Assembly (NCBI GenBank): GCA_937934135.1
Contig: CALHAW010000003.1
Span: forward strand, 1 to 64,000
Reading direction: 5' to 3'
Length of the DNA stretch: 64,000 nt
DNA from: an uncultured Alphaproteobacteria bacterium
GTDB lineage: Bacteria > Pseudomonadota > Alphaproteobacteria > Micavibrionales > Micavibrionaceae
A program made the translations under genes and the position numbers. Shown piece after piece: positions 49,059 to 58,151 of this stretch. Every line of letters starts with the position of its first letter. Position 1 is the stretch's first letter. The notes beneath the pieces were generated by a model. The model worked only from the letters and a program-made list of their open reading frames with translations, did no database searches and was not told where the DNA came from.

Positions 49059-49862
49059 ATGCCCGCTACCTCTCCTATTATTAATATTATGATCAAGGCC
49101 GCTGAAAAAGCGGGCCGCTCCCTTACCCGTGACTTTGGTGAGGTCGAACAGCTTCAGGTCTCTCGTAAAGGCCCCGCTGATTTTGTAACGGCTGCGGATA
49201 AGCGCGCCGAAAAAATCATCTTTGAGGAATTAAAACAGGCGCGTCCGTCTTATTCTTTCTTAATGGAAGAAAGCGGCGCTATCGAAGGCGATGATAAAGA
49301 TCATGTTTGGATCATTGACCCCCTCGATGGTACACATAATTTTATGCATGGTGTGCCGCATTGGTGTGTGTCTATTGCGCTATCTGTGAATGATCGTATT
49401 GAGGCTGCCGTTATTTATGATCCAATCAAAGAAGAGATTTTCCGCGCTGAACGTAGTGGTGGTGCCTTTATGCGCAACAAACGCCTCCGCGTTTCGGGAC
49501 GCAGTGACATGGAAAGCGTGATGATCGCTTATGGCTCAACAACGCCTGATCCAAAGAAACAAGCACTCTATGTGAATGAACTACACGCTGTTTCACAACA
49601 GGCAGTTTTTACACGCAGATATGGCGCAGCCGCTCTTGACCTTTGTTATGTTGCCGCTGGCCGTTTTGACGGATATTGGGAACGGGGTTTAAAGCCATGG
49701 GATGTTGGCGCGGGTTATTTGATTTTGAAAGAATCTGGTGGCTTTATAACTTCTATCGATGATCGCAAAGACCCAATCTATAGCGGTAATCTGGTTGCAG
49801 GTAATCAGGATGTTTATAACAATCTTCACAAGATCTTGAAGGATGTCTCTAAAACAAAATGA
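49059..49862 (+). CDS. suhB: inositol monophosphatase SuhB-like
   Basis: A 267-residue IMPase/SuhB family phosphatase. Metal-binding motifs: MEESGAIEG, the DPLDGTHNFMHGVP loop and the C-terminal LKPWDVGAGYLILKESGG. In E. coli SuhB also acts in rRNA antitermination; whether that applies is unknown. It starts 5 bp after efp and overlaps the next gene by 4 bp, so efp-suhB-ompA-like are one unit. It is closer to classical SuhB than the paralogue at 20976-21797. Confidence 0.9.
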   Translation: MPATSPIINIMIKAAEKAGRSLTRDFGEVEQLQVSRKGPADFVTAADKRAEKIIFEELKQARPSYSFLMEESGAIEGDDKDHVWIIDPLDGTHNFMHGVPHWCVSIALSVNDRIEAAVIYDPIKEEIFRAERSGGAFMRNKRLRVSGRSDMESVMIAYGSTTPDPKKQALYVNELHAVSQQAVFTRRYGAAALDLCYVAAGRFDGYWERGLKPWDVGAGYLILKESGGFITSIDDRKDPIYSGNLVAGNQDVYNNLHKILKDVSKTK

Positions 49863-50632
49863 GAGGCATAATACTCCTTCTTCTCTTCTGCTTTTTTACA
49901 CTCCCTGCGCATGCCCAAAATTATGTGCCACCGCCTTTGTTTGATACGCCGCAAAATATTGTCACAGAAACGTTGCCTGATGAAACACCGGCTGAAACAA
50001 AAACTATTCCTGCTGCCCCTCTTATTGCGCCCACACCACCAGTAAAACCAAAAACAAAACTGCAAGCAAAACCTAAACCTCTTACAAAGAATCAAATTCC
50101 ACCGCCGCCTTCATCTCGTGGTATTGTCAAAGGGCCTGTCACCATGCCGTCTGCACCAGCCAAGGCCGTTGAGGCCGAGACATTATTTGAACCAACCGAA
50201 GAAATCGCACCGTTTTTCGAAAAACCACCCACGCCAATTAAACCTGAACAAGCGCCAGCACTATTGGCTAAGCCAGAGGATGTTCCGCCGCTACCTCCAT
50301 TCAAAACGCTTTCTGGTGGAGCATTACAATCAACGCTTTATTATGTAAGCCACACCAAAACATTGAGCAACGCCAATAAGAAAACAATTACGCACTTAAT
50401 CATTCCTGAATTAAATAAAGCAGGAGACAGTAAAAGAATATTAATCCAAGCCTATGCCTCCCCCCAAGAAAACATCCTGAATGGGGATCGTCGCATTGCG
50501 CTGTCTCGCGCTTTAAACATACGAAAACAACTGATTGAGGGCGATATCCGCGCCAATCGTATAGATGTGAGAGCCATTGGTTCAAAAACAAATACCCAGC
50601 CTTTGGATCGTGTAGAGCTGATTATTCGTTAA
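49859..50632 (+). CDS. exported OmpA-like domain protein
   Basis: A 257-residue protein with a signal peptide (MRGIILLLLFCFFTLPAHAQ), a long proline/lysine/threonine-rich linker (about 25-155: PPVKPKTKLQAKPKPLTK, PPSSRGIVKGPV) and a C-terminal OmpA-type peptidoglycan-binding domain (RILIQAYASPQENI, DRRIALSRALNIRKQLIEG, RIDVRAIGSKT). There is no beta-barrel and no lipobox, so it is probably a free periplasmic wall-binding protein. It overlaps suhB by 4 bp (ATGA). Confidence 0.8.
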   Translation: MRGIILLLLFCFFTLPAHAQNYVPPPLFDTPQNIVTETLPDETPAETKTIPAAPLIAPTPPVKPKTKLQAKPKPLTKNQIPPPPSSRGIVKGPVTMPSAPAKAVEAETLFEPTEEIAPFFEKPPTPIKPEQAPALLAKPEDVPPLPPFKTLSGGALQSTLYYVSHTKTLSNANKKTITHLIIPELNKAGDSKRILIQAYASPQENILNGDRRIALSRALNIRKQLIEGDIRANRIDVRAIGSKTNTQPLDRVELIIR

Positions 50633-50775
50633 TATGGTGGATAAAGCGGCTTTGCGCCCTTCCCATGATTGACAAAAAGCCCTTAAATCCCGCACTTTGT
50701 CCTATATTTCCAACAATACTGGCGCAACCAATAAGGTTGACCAGTTTCATTATGAAAAAATGAAAGGCATTTTTT

Positions 50776-51888
50776 ATGGAATCCGGTAAAGCACCTCTAG
50801 GTTTTCTACTTATTTTACTTCTCGTCTTTGGTGGCGCGGCTGGCGCAGGCTGGCTTGCATTCAGCGACACTAAAACGGGCATCTCTGCCATTGATGGCGG
50901 CATTGCAAAATTACAGGGGCTTTTCCCACAATCAGAAAATACAGCGCAGACAACAACTGCACCCACAACAGAAGATCATGCGCACGGCGATCACCATGGT
51001 CATGGTGGCGGCCATGACCACCATGCACAATCTTCTACAGAGGATAACAATGTTCCAGGAAAGCAAGGGCAATTATATGATAAGCCCGTAAATCCTGTTT
51101 TGGGCGTCCGTAGTGTTGGTGATTCTGCCGCTCCTATTCAAGTGCGCGAATTTTTCTCTTTGACCTGTAATCATTGTGCCACTTTTCATGGCGGTGCATA
51201 TCAGCAGTTAAAACAAAAATATATTGATACGGGTAAAGTTCATTTTATCTTTGAGGAATTTCCGCTTAATGGTCCTGCGCTTTATGGGTCAATGATTGCC
51301 CGTTCCTTACCGGAATCGCGCTATGAAAGCTTTATTACGCTTTTACTAAAAACCCAGGAAGACTGGGCTTTTAGTGGCGATTTCAAAAGCGCATTAAAGA
51401 AAAATGCCGCCCTTGCAGGGATGAACGAAGAGCAATTCGAGGCCGCCTTTAACGATAAAGAACTTCAAAAAGCAATCGCAACCAATATTCAAGAAAGCTC
51501 CAATGCGTGGAAAATCTCTTCAACACCAAGCTTTGTGATTAATGATGGTGAGCGTATCTTAAGTGGTATTCGTTCCCTTGAAGATTTTGAAAAAGTCATG
51601 TCACATTTAACAGGTGAAAACTTTGGAACGGCATCTGCTGCTCCCCAAGCAACATCAGCTCAAGCAACACCAATTATTGAGCTAGCACCTACTCCAATCG
51701 AAACAACCGCGCCCGTTCAAGTACCAGCAACCGCACCAACGGCCCCTTCTGTTACACCATCTATTACTGCGCCCGTGACACCTGTTGCGCCCGTTACGAT
51801 TGACGTACCAACACCAGAGGCCGTGATGGAAAAAGCACCAGAACTGGAAAGTACAACCATTGATATTAATGACTTGTTTGAACCTTAA
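50776..51888 (+). CDS. DsbA-like thiol:disulfide protein with a histidine-rich linker
   Basis: A 370-residue membrane-anchored periplasmic thioredoxin-fold protein. An N-terminal helix (FLLILLLVFGGAAGAGWLAF, uncleaved or signal) is followed by a histidine-rich stretch with eight His in residues 68-83 (HAHGDHHGHGGGHDHH). The DsbA/Thioredoxin_4 domain (about 105-280) has the redox motif CNHC (Cys131, Cys134) and the cis-Pro region KISSTPSFVIND. A Pro/Ala/Thr-rich tail of about 75 residues ends in DINDLFEP. A DsbA-like gene before smc is usual in alphaproteobacteria; the His-rich linker and long tail are not. Confidence 0.9.
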   Translation: MESGKAPLGFLLILLLVFGGAAGAGWLAFSDTKTGISAIDGGIAKLQGLFPQSENTAQTTTAPTTEDHAHGDHHGHGGGHDHHAQSSTEDNNVPGKQGQLYDKPVNPVLGVRSVGDSAAPIQVREFFSLTCNHCATFHGGAYQQLKQKYIDTGKVHFIFEEFPLNGPALYGSMIARSLPESRYESFITLLLKTQEDWAFSGDFKSALKKNAALAGMNEEQFEAAFNDKELQKAIATNIQESSNAWKISSTPSFVINDGERILSGIRSLEDFEKVMSHLTGENFGTASAAPQATSAQATPIIELAPTPIETTAPVQVPATAPTAPSVTPSITAPVTPVAPVTIDVPTPEAVMEKAPELESTTIDINDLFEP

Positions 51889-51936
51889 GAAAGAGCCAAA
51901 CATCATCATGTATTTTAAAAGAAACGCGTATAATTA

Positions 51937-54900
51937 ATGCTTCAATTTACTAAACTCAGACTGAATGGCTTTAAGTCCTTTGTGGAACGCACGGAATTGG
52001 AAATCAATACCGGTCTCACAGGGATTGTGGGGCCAAATGGTTGTGGTAAATCAAACCTTGTTGAAGCCTTGCGTTGGGTTATGGGTGAAACATCTGCCAA
52101 ACGAATGCGCGGCGGCGCAGGGATGGAAGATGTGATCTTCAATGGAACAGATACACGTCCCGCCCGTAATTTTGCCGAAGTCTCTCTTCTTCTTGATAAT
52201 TCTGCACATGAAGCGCCCGCCGCTTATAATGCAGATGAAGATATCGAAGTGGTGCGTAAGATCGAAAAAGACAAAGGCTCACTTTATAAAGTAAACGGTA
52301 AAACAACCCGCGCCCGTGATGTGCAAATGCTGTTCGCTGATACGGTCACTGGCGCAAATTCACCGGCTCTTGTGTCTCAAGGGCGCGTGACGCAAATGAT
52401 TAACGCAAAACCGCAAGATCGTCGCCTTATACTCGAAGAATCTGCCGGCGTTTCTGGCCTTTATGTGCGTCGTCATGAAGCAGAGCTTCGGTTGCGCGCC
52501 GCGGATGGAAATTTGCAACGCCTTGATGATTTACTCGGCAGTATGGAAGGGCGTCTTGGCTCGCTCAAAAAACAAGCTCGCCAGGCTGTGCGCTATAAAG
52601 AGTTATCCGAACAAATTAAAGAACTTGAACGCTCTATCGCTTATTTGGAATGGCGCGTTTTGGTTAATAAAATTGAATCTGCCAAAACAAAATTTGGGGA
52701 CGCGGAAAGTATCGTGGCAGAGCGTACTTTAACCGTTACGCAATTAACCCAAACACAAAATGTTCAAGCAGAAGAACTGCCCGCCCTTCGCCAAAGCGAA
52801 GCAGAATCTTCTGCGGCGCTCCAAGCTCAAAAATTAACTCTACAACGCATTGAAGATCAAGAAAAAGCGATCGAAGAACAGCTTGAAGAAGCTCAACTTC
52901 AACTCAGCCGCCTGCAACAAGATCGCGGACATGAAACAGAGAGCGAAAAAGAAAACTCCGAAACATTAGCCCGCCTTAAAAAAGAAGAAGAACGCCTTCA
53001 ACAGAGCGAGCAAAATGATGCCGCCAATTTAAGTGAAAAACAAGACATTAAAGACCGCCTTGAAAAAGAAGTCGCGGCCTTAGAAGATGAATATGAATCT
53101 TTCATGGGGCAACTGGCAGAGAAAAAAGCCGACCGTCACAGCATTGAAAAACAAGTTACAGCCAATGAAAGCCGCCTTTCTGTGGCTATTGAGCGCAAAG
53201 AAACACTCACAAATAATCTTCAGGCGGCGCAGGCTCGCTTTGACCAAGACAATAACCATGATCGCCTAAAGTCAGAAATTGAAGCGCTCGAAAAAGAAGT
53301 TTCTAATTTGCGCACACAAATAGAGGCCGCTAAAGAAACGCAAGAGGTAGCCACGGCCGCCGTTGATACCGCCCGCGAAGCACAACAAACAGCCAGCAAA
53401 CAAGAATCAGAAATTCTAACTGAAATCAAAACATTAGAAACAGTTCTTCAATCTAAATCTGAAAAGAATTATATCCCTGTTTTAAACGATATAGAGCCTG
53501 ATTCAGGTTTTGAAACCGCTCTATCGCGTGCCTTGGGTGATACTTTGATGGCCTCCACCGATGATAATGCCCCAATGGTTTGGATGGATCGTGATTTTGA
53601 TATTTCGTCTTTCCCTGCGCTTCCTTCACAGGCACAAGCGCTAGAACCTTTTGTAAAAGCGCCTAAACACCTTAAAGCCGCTTTGAGCTTCATTGGTGTG
53701 GTGGATAGCGAACAAGCAGGCAATGACTGCGCCACCGCGCTGAAACCTGGTCAATCTGTTGTGTCTAAAGACGGGGCGTATTGGCGTTGGGATGGGCTGT
53801 ATATCAAGGCCGAAGCCGCGGATCGCCACGCTCTGCAGCTACAGCAAATGAACCGCTTGAAAGATCTACAAGAACGCTTGCCTAAAATACAAGCGCAAGC
53901 AGAAAATAGTCAAAACGCTCTTGAAACTGCACTGCAACAACGGGCAGAAAAACAAGAAACATTCGAAGCATTACAACATCAGACACGCGAAAAAGAATCT
54001 TCTTTGGGCGATAAGCAGAGCGAGATTAGCCGCCTCACCCAAGAACGCTCGGGCCTCTTTGCTGAAATAGCCAAGCTTGAAGAATCTCTTGCCAATACCA
54101 ATAACGACATCACTGAGCTTGAAGAGTCTTTAACAGAGAATAAAAAAGCGCTTGAAGAGCAAGACGAAAAAGCTATCAAAGAAGAAAATCAACGTACCGA
54201 AGCACTACGCGAAAAACTCGCCACTATGCGTAATAATTTGCGCGAAGCGCTACGTGATTATGACATGGTTCAACAAGAACAAAGCCGCCGTAAAGCCCGT
54301 CTTCACGGGATTGCTGATGAATCTGTTCATCTTCAAAACCGTATCATTCGCTCTCGTGAACGCTTAAAGGATTTGAATGAACGTGAAGCGCAGCTTACTG
54401 AAAAACGCGATTCACTGAAAAACGCACCCAAAACGATGGGATCAGAACGCGATGGTCTTTTGCAACGTATTGGTGAACTGGAAGCGAAACGAAACCAAGA
54501 TGCCGACCGCCTTGCGAAGGTTGAGAATGAATTATCAGAAACGACCCGCGCCCTTAAAGAGGCTGAAAGCACATTAAGCGAAGCCCGTGAAATCCGCGCC
54601 GGCGCGCAGGCGACTGCGTCTGCAGGCCAAGAACAGCTTGATGAAATTGTAAGCTCTATCCAAGAGCATTTCGAAATGGCGCCCGAAACACTGATCACTG
54701 AAACAAATCTAAATATTGGTGAAGATCAGGCATTGCCCGCTATTGAGCCACTGAAAGAGAATAAAGATAAATTCTCCCGCAGCCGCGACTTAATTGGCGC
54801 CGTGAATTTACGCGCCGAAACTGAAGCATCGGAGCTGGAAAAAGAAGTTGGTGGCATTCTTGAAGAACGCAATGACTTGATCCAAGCGATTGAAGAGCTT

Positions 54901-55422
54901 CGTGAAGGCATCGAAAAACTTAACGTTGAAGCACGCGATCGTCTTTTAACCGCGTTTGATCTGGTGAATGGCCATTTCCAAAAATTATTCGTACAGCTTT
55001 ATGGTGGCGGTAGCGCAAAACTTGAATTAATTGAATCCGATGATCCTCTTAATTCTGGTCTCGAAATCTTCGCACAGCCTCCGGGTAAGACTTTACAATC
55101 CCTCTCCCTTCTTTCAGGGGGTGAACAAACTTTGGCTTCTATTGCGCTTATTTTTGCGATGTTCTTAACCAATCCATCACCAATTTGTGTCCTTGATGAG
55201 ATTGACGCACCGCTTGATGATGCCAATGTTGATCGCGTGTGTGACTTGCTGGAACAAATTGCAGAACGCGGCGAAACACGCTTCCTCGTCATTACACATC
55301 ACCGCCTTACCATGGCGCGGATGGATCGCCTTTATGGTGTAACTATGGCTGAGCGTGGCGTATCACAGCTTGTTTCTGTTGACTTAAATGAACAGATGGA
55401 CTTCCTTGAGGCCGCTGAATAG
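51937..55422 (+). CDS. smc: chromosome segregation protein SMC
   Basis: Structural maintenance of chromosomes ATPase organising the nucleoid with ScpA/ScpB. The 1161-residue protein has Walker A GIVGPNGCGKSNLVEALRWV at the N-terminus, two long coiled coils (about 170-500 and 660-1000) separated by a hinge domain (about 505-650), then the signature LSLLSGGEQTLASIAL, Walker B ICVLDEIDAPLDDANV and a D-loop. The C-terminal 80 bp overlap a minus-strand gene. It follows the DsbA-like gene. Confidence 0.97.
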   Translation: MLQFTKLRLNGFKSFVERTELEINTGLTGIVGPNGCGKSNLVEALRWVMGETSAKRMRGGAGMEDVIFNGTDTRPARNFAEVSLLLDNSAHEAPAAYNADEDIEVVRKIEKDKGSLYKVNGKTTRARDVQMLFADTVTGANSPALVSQGRVTQMINAKPQDRRLILEESAGVSGLYVRRHEAELRLRAADGNLQRLDDLLGSMEGRLGSLKKQARQAVRYKELSEQIKELERSIAYLEWRVLVNKIESAKTKFGDAESIVAERTLTVTQLTQTQNVQAEELPALRQSEAESSAALQAQKLTLQRIEDQEKAIEEQLEEAQLQLSRLQQDRGHETESEKENSETLARLKKEEERLQQSEQNDAANLSEKQDIKDRLEKEVAALEDEYESFMGQLAEKKADRHSIEKQVTANESRLSVAIERKETLTNNLQAAQARFDQDNNHDRLKSEIEALEKEVSNLRTQIEAAKETQEVATAAVDTAREAQQTASKQESEILTEIKTLETVLQSKSEKNYIPVLNDIEPDSGFETALSRALGDTLMASTDDNAPMVWMDRDFDISSFPALPSQAQALEPFVKAPKHLKAALSFIGVVDSEQAGNDCATALKPGQSVVSKDGAYWRWDGLYIKAEAADRHALQLQQMNRLKDLQERLPKIQAQAENSQNALETALQQRAEKQETFEALQHQTREKESSLGDKQSEISRLTQERSGLFAEIAKLEESLANTNNDITELEESLTENKKALEEQDEKAIKEENQRTEALREKLATMRNNLREALRDYDMVQQEQSRRKARLHGIADESVHLQNRIIRSRERLKDLNEREAQLTEKRDSLKNAPKTMGSERDGLLQRIGELEAKRNQDADRLAKVENELSETTRALKEAESTLSEAREIRAGAQATASAGQEQLDEIVSSIQEHFEMAPETLITETNLNIGEDQALPAIEPLKENKDKFSRSRDLIGAVNLRAETEASELEKEVGGILEERNDLIQAIEELREGIEKLNVEARDRLLTAFDLVNGHFQKLFVQLYGGGSAKLELIESDDPLNSGLEIFAQPPGKTLQSLSLLSGGEQTLASIALIFAMFLTNPSPICVLDEIDAPLDDANVDRVCDLLEQIAERGETRFLVITHHRLTMARMDRLYGVTMAERGVSQLVSVDLNEQMDFLEAAE

Positions 55423-55789
55423 TGAGTTTTTGTGGGGGATTTGTTTGAACCTCAAAATTATAAGCGACCGCCAGAGACACAGGAACAGCATAAGCAAATA
55501 TCTGAGCGGCGCGTACTATTTTACTGCCCGTTGATGGCTTTAAATTCACATTTTTACTAATATAATCATGAAAGGCGGTCCCAAGGGCAAATCCCATAAA
55601 GCCAGCAATCCCCCCAACAGCAAGCGACTCCCCTAAATCAAACATATTTTGAACAACACCATTTGACGCAATAAGAAAATCTGCTGCTAAGGATTTGGTG
55701 ATAATAGGGTTTACAACACCAGAAAAGGCCACGGCTGTAGCGCCTATATTTGCTTCTCCATATTTTCCACAAAAGCCTTGGTATTTCAT
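55343..55789 (-). CDS. hypothetical membrane protein overlapping the smc 3' end
   Basis: A 148-residue protein starting at ATG 55789, with an excellent AAGGAA ribosome-binding site 7 bases upstream. It has Gly/Ala-rich hydrophobic segments (LAVGGIAGFMGFALGTAFHD, IFAYAVPVSLAVAYNF), suggesting two or three membrane helices, and a polar tail rich in Gln and Pro. The last 27 codons lie antisense to the SMC C-terminus (80-bp convergent overlap). It diverges from atpI. Family not recognised. Confidence 0.7.
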   Translation of the reverse strand: MKYQGFCGKYGEANIGATAVAFSGVVNPIITKSLAADFLIASNGVVQNMFDLGESLAVGGIAGFMGFALGTAFHDYISKNVNLKPSTGSKIVRAAQIFAYAVPVSLAVAYNFEVQTNPPQKLTIQRPQGSPSVHLSQQKQAVIRHAQP

Positions 55790-55839
55790 CAAGAGTTCCT
55801 TAAATTTGTAAATATGTGCATGACACAAAGGATATATTT

Positions 55840-56145
55840 ATGTCAATTAATAAAATCAACGATGACCCTAAACTTGAAAAACTTCAGGCAGAACTTAAAG
55901 ATGCACGGGAAGAATATGAAGAAGATTACAACCCCAAACCCGCCCCTGACACACACTCTGAAGGCGCATCGATTGGATATGAATTTCTGGCTTACATTAT
56001 CTCTGGTGGGTTGCTTGGCTATGGGCTGGATTATTTGACAGGCTGGGTTCCTTTCGGGCTTATGGTCGGAATGATATTAGGTATGGTGGGCGGCGTTTTT
56101 CGGGCCAATCACCGCACCCAACAGGCCAATAAAAAAAGACCCTAA
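55840..56145 (+). CDS. atpI: ATP synthase protein I (AtpI)
   Basis: A small membrane protein, 101 residues from ATG 55840 with AAAGGA 7 bases upstream. It has a charged coiled-coil N-terminus (DPKLEKLQAELKDAREEYEE) and two helices (GYEFLAYIISGGLLGYGLDY and GLMVGMILGMVGGVF), matching AtpI/DUF-type ATP-synthase gene 1 protein, thought to assist c-ring assembly or Mg2+ uptake. It opens the Fo operon; the 213-bp gap to atpB shows no ORF and no clear structure. Confidence 0.88.
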   Translation: MSINKINDDPKLEKLQAELKDAREEYEEDYNPKPAPDTHSEGASIGYEFLAYIISGGLLGYGLDYLTGWVPFGLMVGMILGMVGGVFRANHRTQQANKKRP

Positions 56146-56358
56146 ATGTCGCCTGACTGTTTTACTAAAACATCTCTTTCATAATTACCCTCAAAAACTT
56201 GCACAAATGGACATTTTCTCTCTTTGAGGCATTGCAAAGCAGGTTTAAATCCTTTAAATAGAGTACAAATTTTATGGATGTTATGTCCCCCGCCAAATGG
56301 GTGTGACTGCAACCTTAAGAAGAATTAAGTGAAGCAGAATTTTAAAGGGTAATACAAA

Positions 56359-57105
56359 GTGGCAAATCCGATTAAACAATTTGTTATTGAGAATAAAGTA
56401 GATCTAAGCATCGGTGGTATTGATGTTTCTTTCACAAATTCTGCCTTGTGGATGGCTATCGGCTTTGTTGTTTCTGTCACTTTCTTGATGATCGCCAGCA
56501 GTAAAAAATCAATGGTTCCGGGACGAATCCAAATCTTAGGGGAAATGCTCTATATGTTTATTGCCGATATGGTCCGTAATACGATTGGGCCAAAAGGAAC
56601 ACGCTATTTTCCCTTTGTTTTCACGCTATTTGTCTTCGTTCTTATGGGTAACATGCTAGGTTTGATGCCTTATTCTTTCACCTACACCAGCCACTTGGCC
56701 GTTACAGGTGGCTTGGCGCTACTTATCTTTGCGATGGTGATTATCTTTGGTTTATTCAATCACGGCTTTAAATTCTTTACCTTATTCGCCCCCCCTGGTG
56801 TGCCATGGTTTATTTACCCTGTTTTGGTACCGATAGAGATTGTCTCTTTCTTTGTGCGCCCCCTTACCCTTGCGGTTCGTCTATTTGCAAATATGATGGC
56901 CGGTCACATTATGTTAAAAGTGGTCGCTGGCTTTGCCGCAGGCACGGCTACTATGGGTGTGGGGTATCTTGCGCTGGGCGCGTTCCCTGTCATCATTAAC
57001 ATGATGCTGATTGCGTTTGAGCTTTTGGTCGCAGCAATTCAGGCTTATGTTTTCGCAATTTTAACATGTGTTTATTTGAAGGATACAGTTGATCTTCATC
57101 ATTAA
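56359..57105 (+). CDS. atpB: ATP synthase Fo subunit a
   Basis: Proton-channel subunit of F-type ATP synthase, 248 residues, with five to six membrane helices. The essential arginine is in PLTLAVRLFANMMAGHIMLK, and the last helix has LLVAAIQAYVFAILTCVYL. Translation starts at GTG, with AAAGGG about 9 bases upstream. It is part of the alphaproteobacterial split operon atpI-B-E-F'-F; the F1 genes are not in the window. Confidence 0.97.
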   Translation: MANPIKQFVIENKVDLSIGGIDVSFTNSALWMAIGFVVSVTFLMIASSKKSMVPGRIQILGEMLYMFIADMVRNTIGPKGTRYFPFVFTLFVFVLMGNMLGLMPYSFTYTSHLAVTGGLALLIFAMVIIFGLFNHGFKFFTLFAPPGVPWFIYPVLVPIEIVSFFVRPLTLAVRLFANMMAGHIMLKVVAGFAAGTATMGVGYLALGAFPVIINMMLIAFELLVAAIQAYVFAILTCVYLKDTVDLHH

Positions 57106-57185
57106 TTTTGCGATATAAATTTTTGATATAATTATGGTTTTTAATTTTTAATAATTTCATTTAACTAAAAAGAAGGAAAAGAAAA

Positions 57186-57410
57186 ATGGATGTAGATGCA
57201 GTAACAATTTTGGCAGGAGCGCTTGTTGCGTTACCCGCACTCGGCGCGGCGATTGGTTTGGGACTTTACACGGCTGCTTATGCTGCCGGTGTTGCACGTA
57301 ACCCTGATGCTAAACCACAGCTTGATGAAAAATTCTTCATCGTTTTGGCGTTTATTGAAGCCCTTGGGATTATCCCAATCGGTATCGGCGCTGCACTTCT
57401 CTTCGGTTAA
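57186..57410 (+). CDS. atpE: ATP synthase Fo subunit c
   Basis: Proteolipid of the rotor ring, 74 residues, two helices joined by the polar loop ARNPDAK. The ion-binding carboxylate is Glu58 in VLAFIEALGIIPIGIG. No Gln/Ser Na+-ligand pattern surrounds it, so H+ coupling is likely. The Gly-rich first helix is ALGAAIGLGLY. The second helix (FFIVLAFIEALGIIPIG) differs from the usual alphaproteobacterial form. An AGAAGGAAAAG site precedes the ATG. Confidence 0.95.
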   Translation: MDVDAVTILAGALVALPALGAAIGLGLYTAAYAAGVARNPDAKPQLDEKFFIVLAFIEALGIIPIGIGAALLFG

Positions 57411-57419
57411 GAGCAGTTT

Positions 57420-58148
57420 ATGATCGGTAAAATCGAGAAAATAATAGCAACATTATCGCTGTCTTTGATGGCGGTAATGATTGTGGCCTCTCCCCTTTCT
57501 GCGGAAACACCTATCCATGACATCGATATTCAGGATAAGTTTCAGACCGTTGAAACTCTGAATAATGCTGTCGTACAAACAAAAGCGCATGGTGATGCTT
57601 ATGATGCAGGCCATCATAAAGCAGATAAAGAGATTGATGGCCTCCCTCAGCTCGATTTTACAACCTACACACCACAGCTTTTCTGGATGTTTGTGTTCTT
57701 TTCTTTGCTCTATATTATTTTCGCAAAGAAAGCCTTACCCGAAATTTCAGGAACGATTGAAGGACGTAAAAATCATATTCAATCTGACCTCGAAGCGGCA
57801 GAAAAATTAACAGCAGACGCAGATAACGTTCATGATGCTTACAATCAAGGCTTAGTCGAGGCACAAAATGCCGCCAATAAGACTATTCAAACAATGGAAG
57901 ACAAAATGAAAGTTAAGGTCGAAAAGGCAATGAATGATTTTGCTATACGCTCCACAGAAGAGATTCAAAATGCGGAAGATCGTATCATTGCTGCAAAACA
58001 GGCCGCGATGAAAGACATGAATAAAATTGTCACGGATGTGACGGCAGAAGCTGTTGAAAAAATTATTGGACAGTCCGCTGATAAAGCCGCCGTTCAATCA
58101 ACCGTTGAAATGTTAAACGAACAACAACCAAAAGCAAAGGCTGCCTAA
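57420..58148 (+). CDS. atpF': ATP synthase Fo subunit b' with N-terminal export extension
   Basis: Peripheral-stalk subunit b', 242 residues. A signal-peptide-like start (LSLSLMAVMIVASPLSA) and a periplasmic segment of about 55 residues precede the membrane helix LFWMFVFFSLLYIIFAKKAL. The long coiled coil with LPEISGTIEGRKNHIQSDLE and AEDRIIAAKQAAMKDMNKI follows. An N-terminal extension on b' is known in other alphaproteobacteria; this one is long. It begins 9 bp after the atpE stop. Confidence 0.92.
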   Translation: MIGKIEKIIATLSLSLMAVMIVASPLSAETPIHDIDIQDKFQTVETLNNAVVQTKAHGDAYDAGHHKADKEIDGLPQLDFTTYTPQLFWMFVFFSLLYIIFAKKALPEISGTIEGRKNHIQSDLEAAEKLTADADNVHDAYNQGLVEAQNAANKTIQTMEDKMKVKVEKAMNDFAIRSTEEIQNAEDRIIAAKQAAMKDMNKIVTDVTAEAVEKIIGQSADKAAVQSTVEMLNEQQPKAKAA

Positions 58149-58151
58149 GCT

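Noticed and set aside
50669-50708. TTGACA and TATATT before the DsbA-like gene
   Set aside because: Both hexamers are good, but the spacing is 28 bases, far from 17, so they cannot form one promoter.
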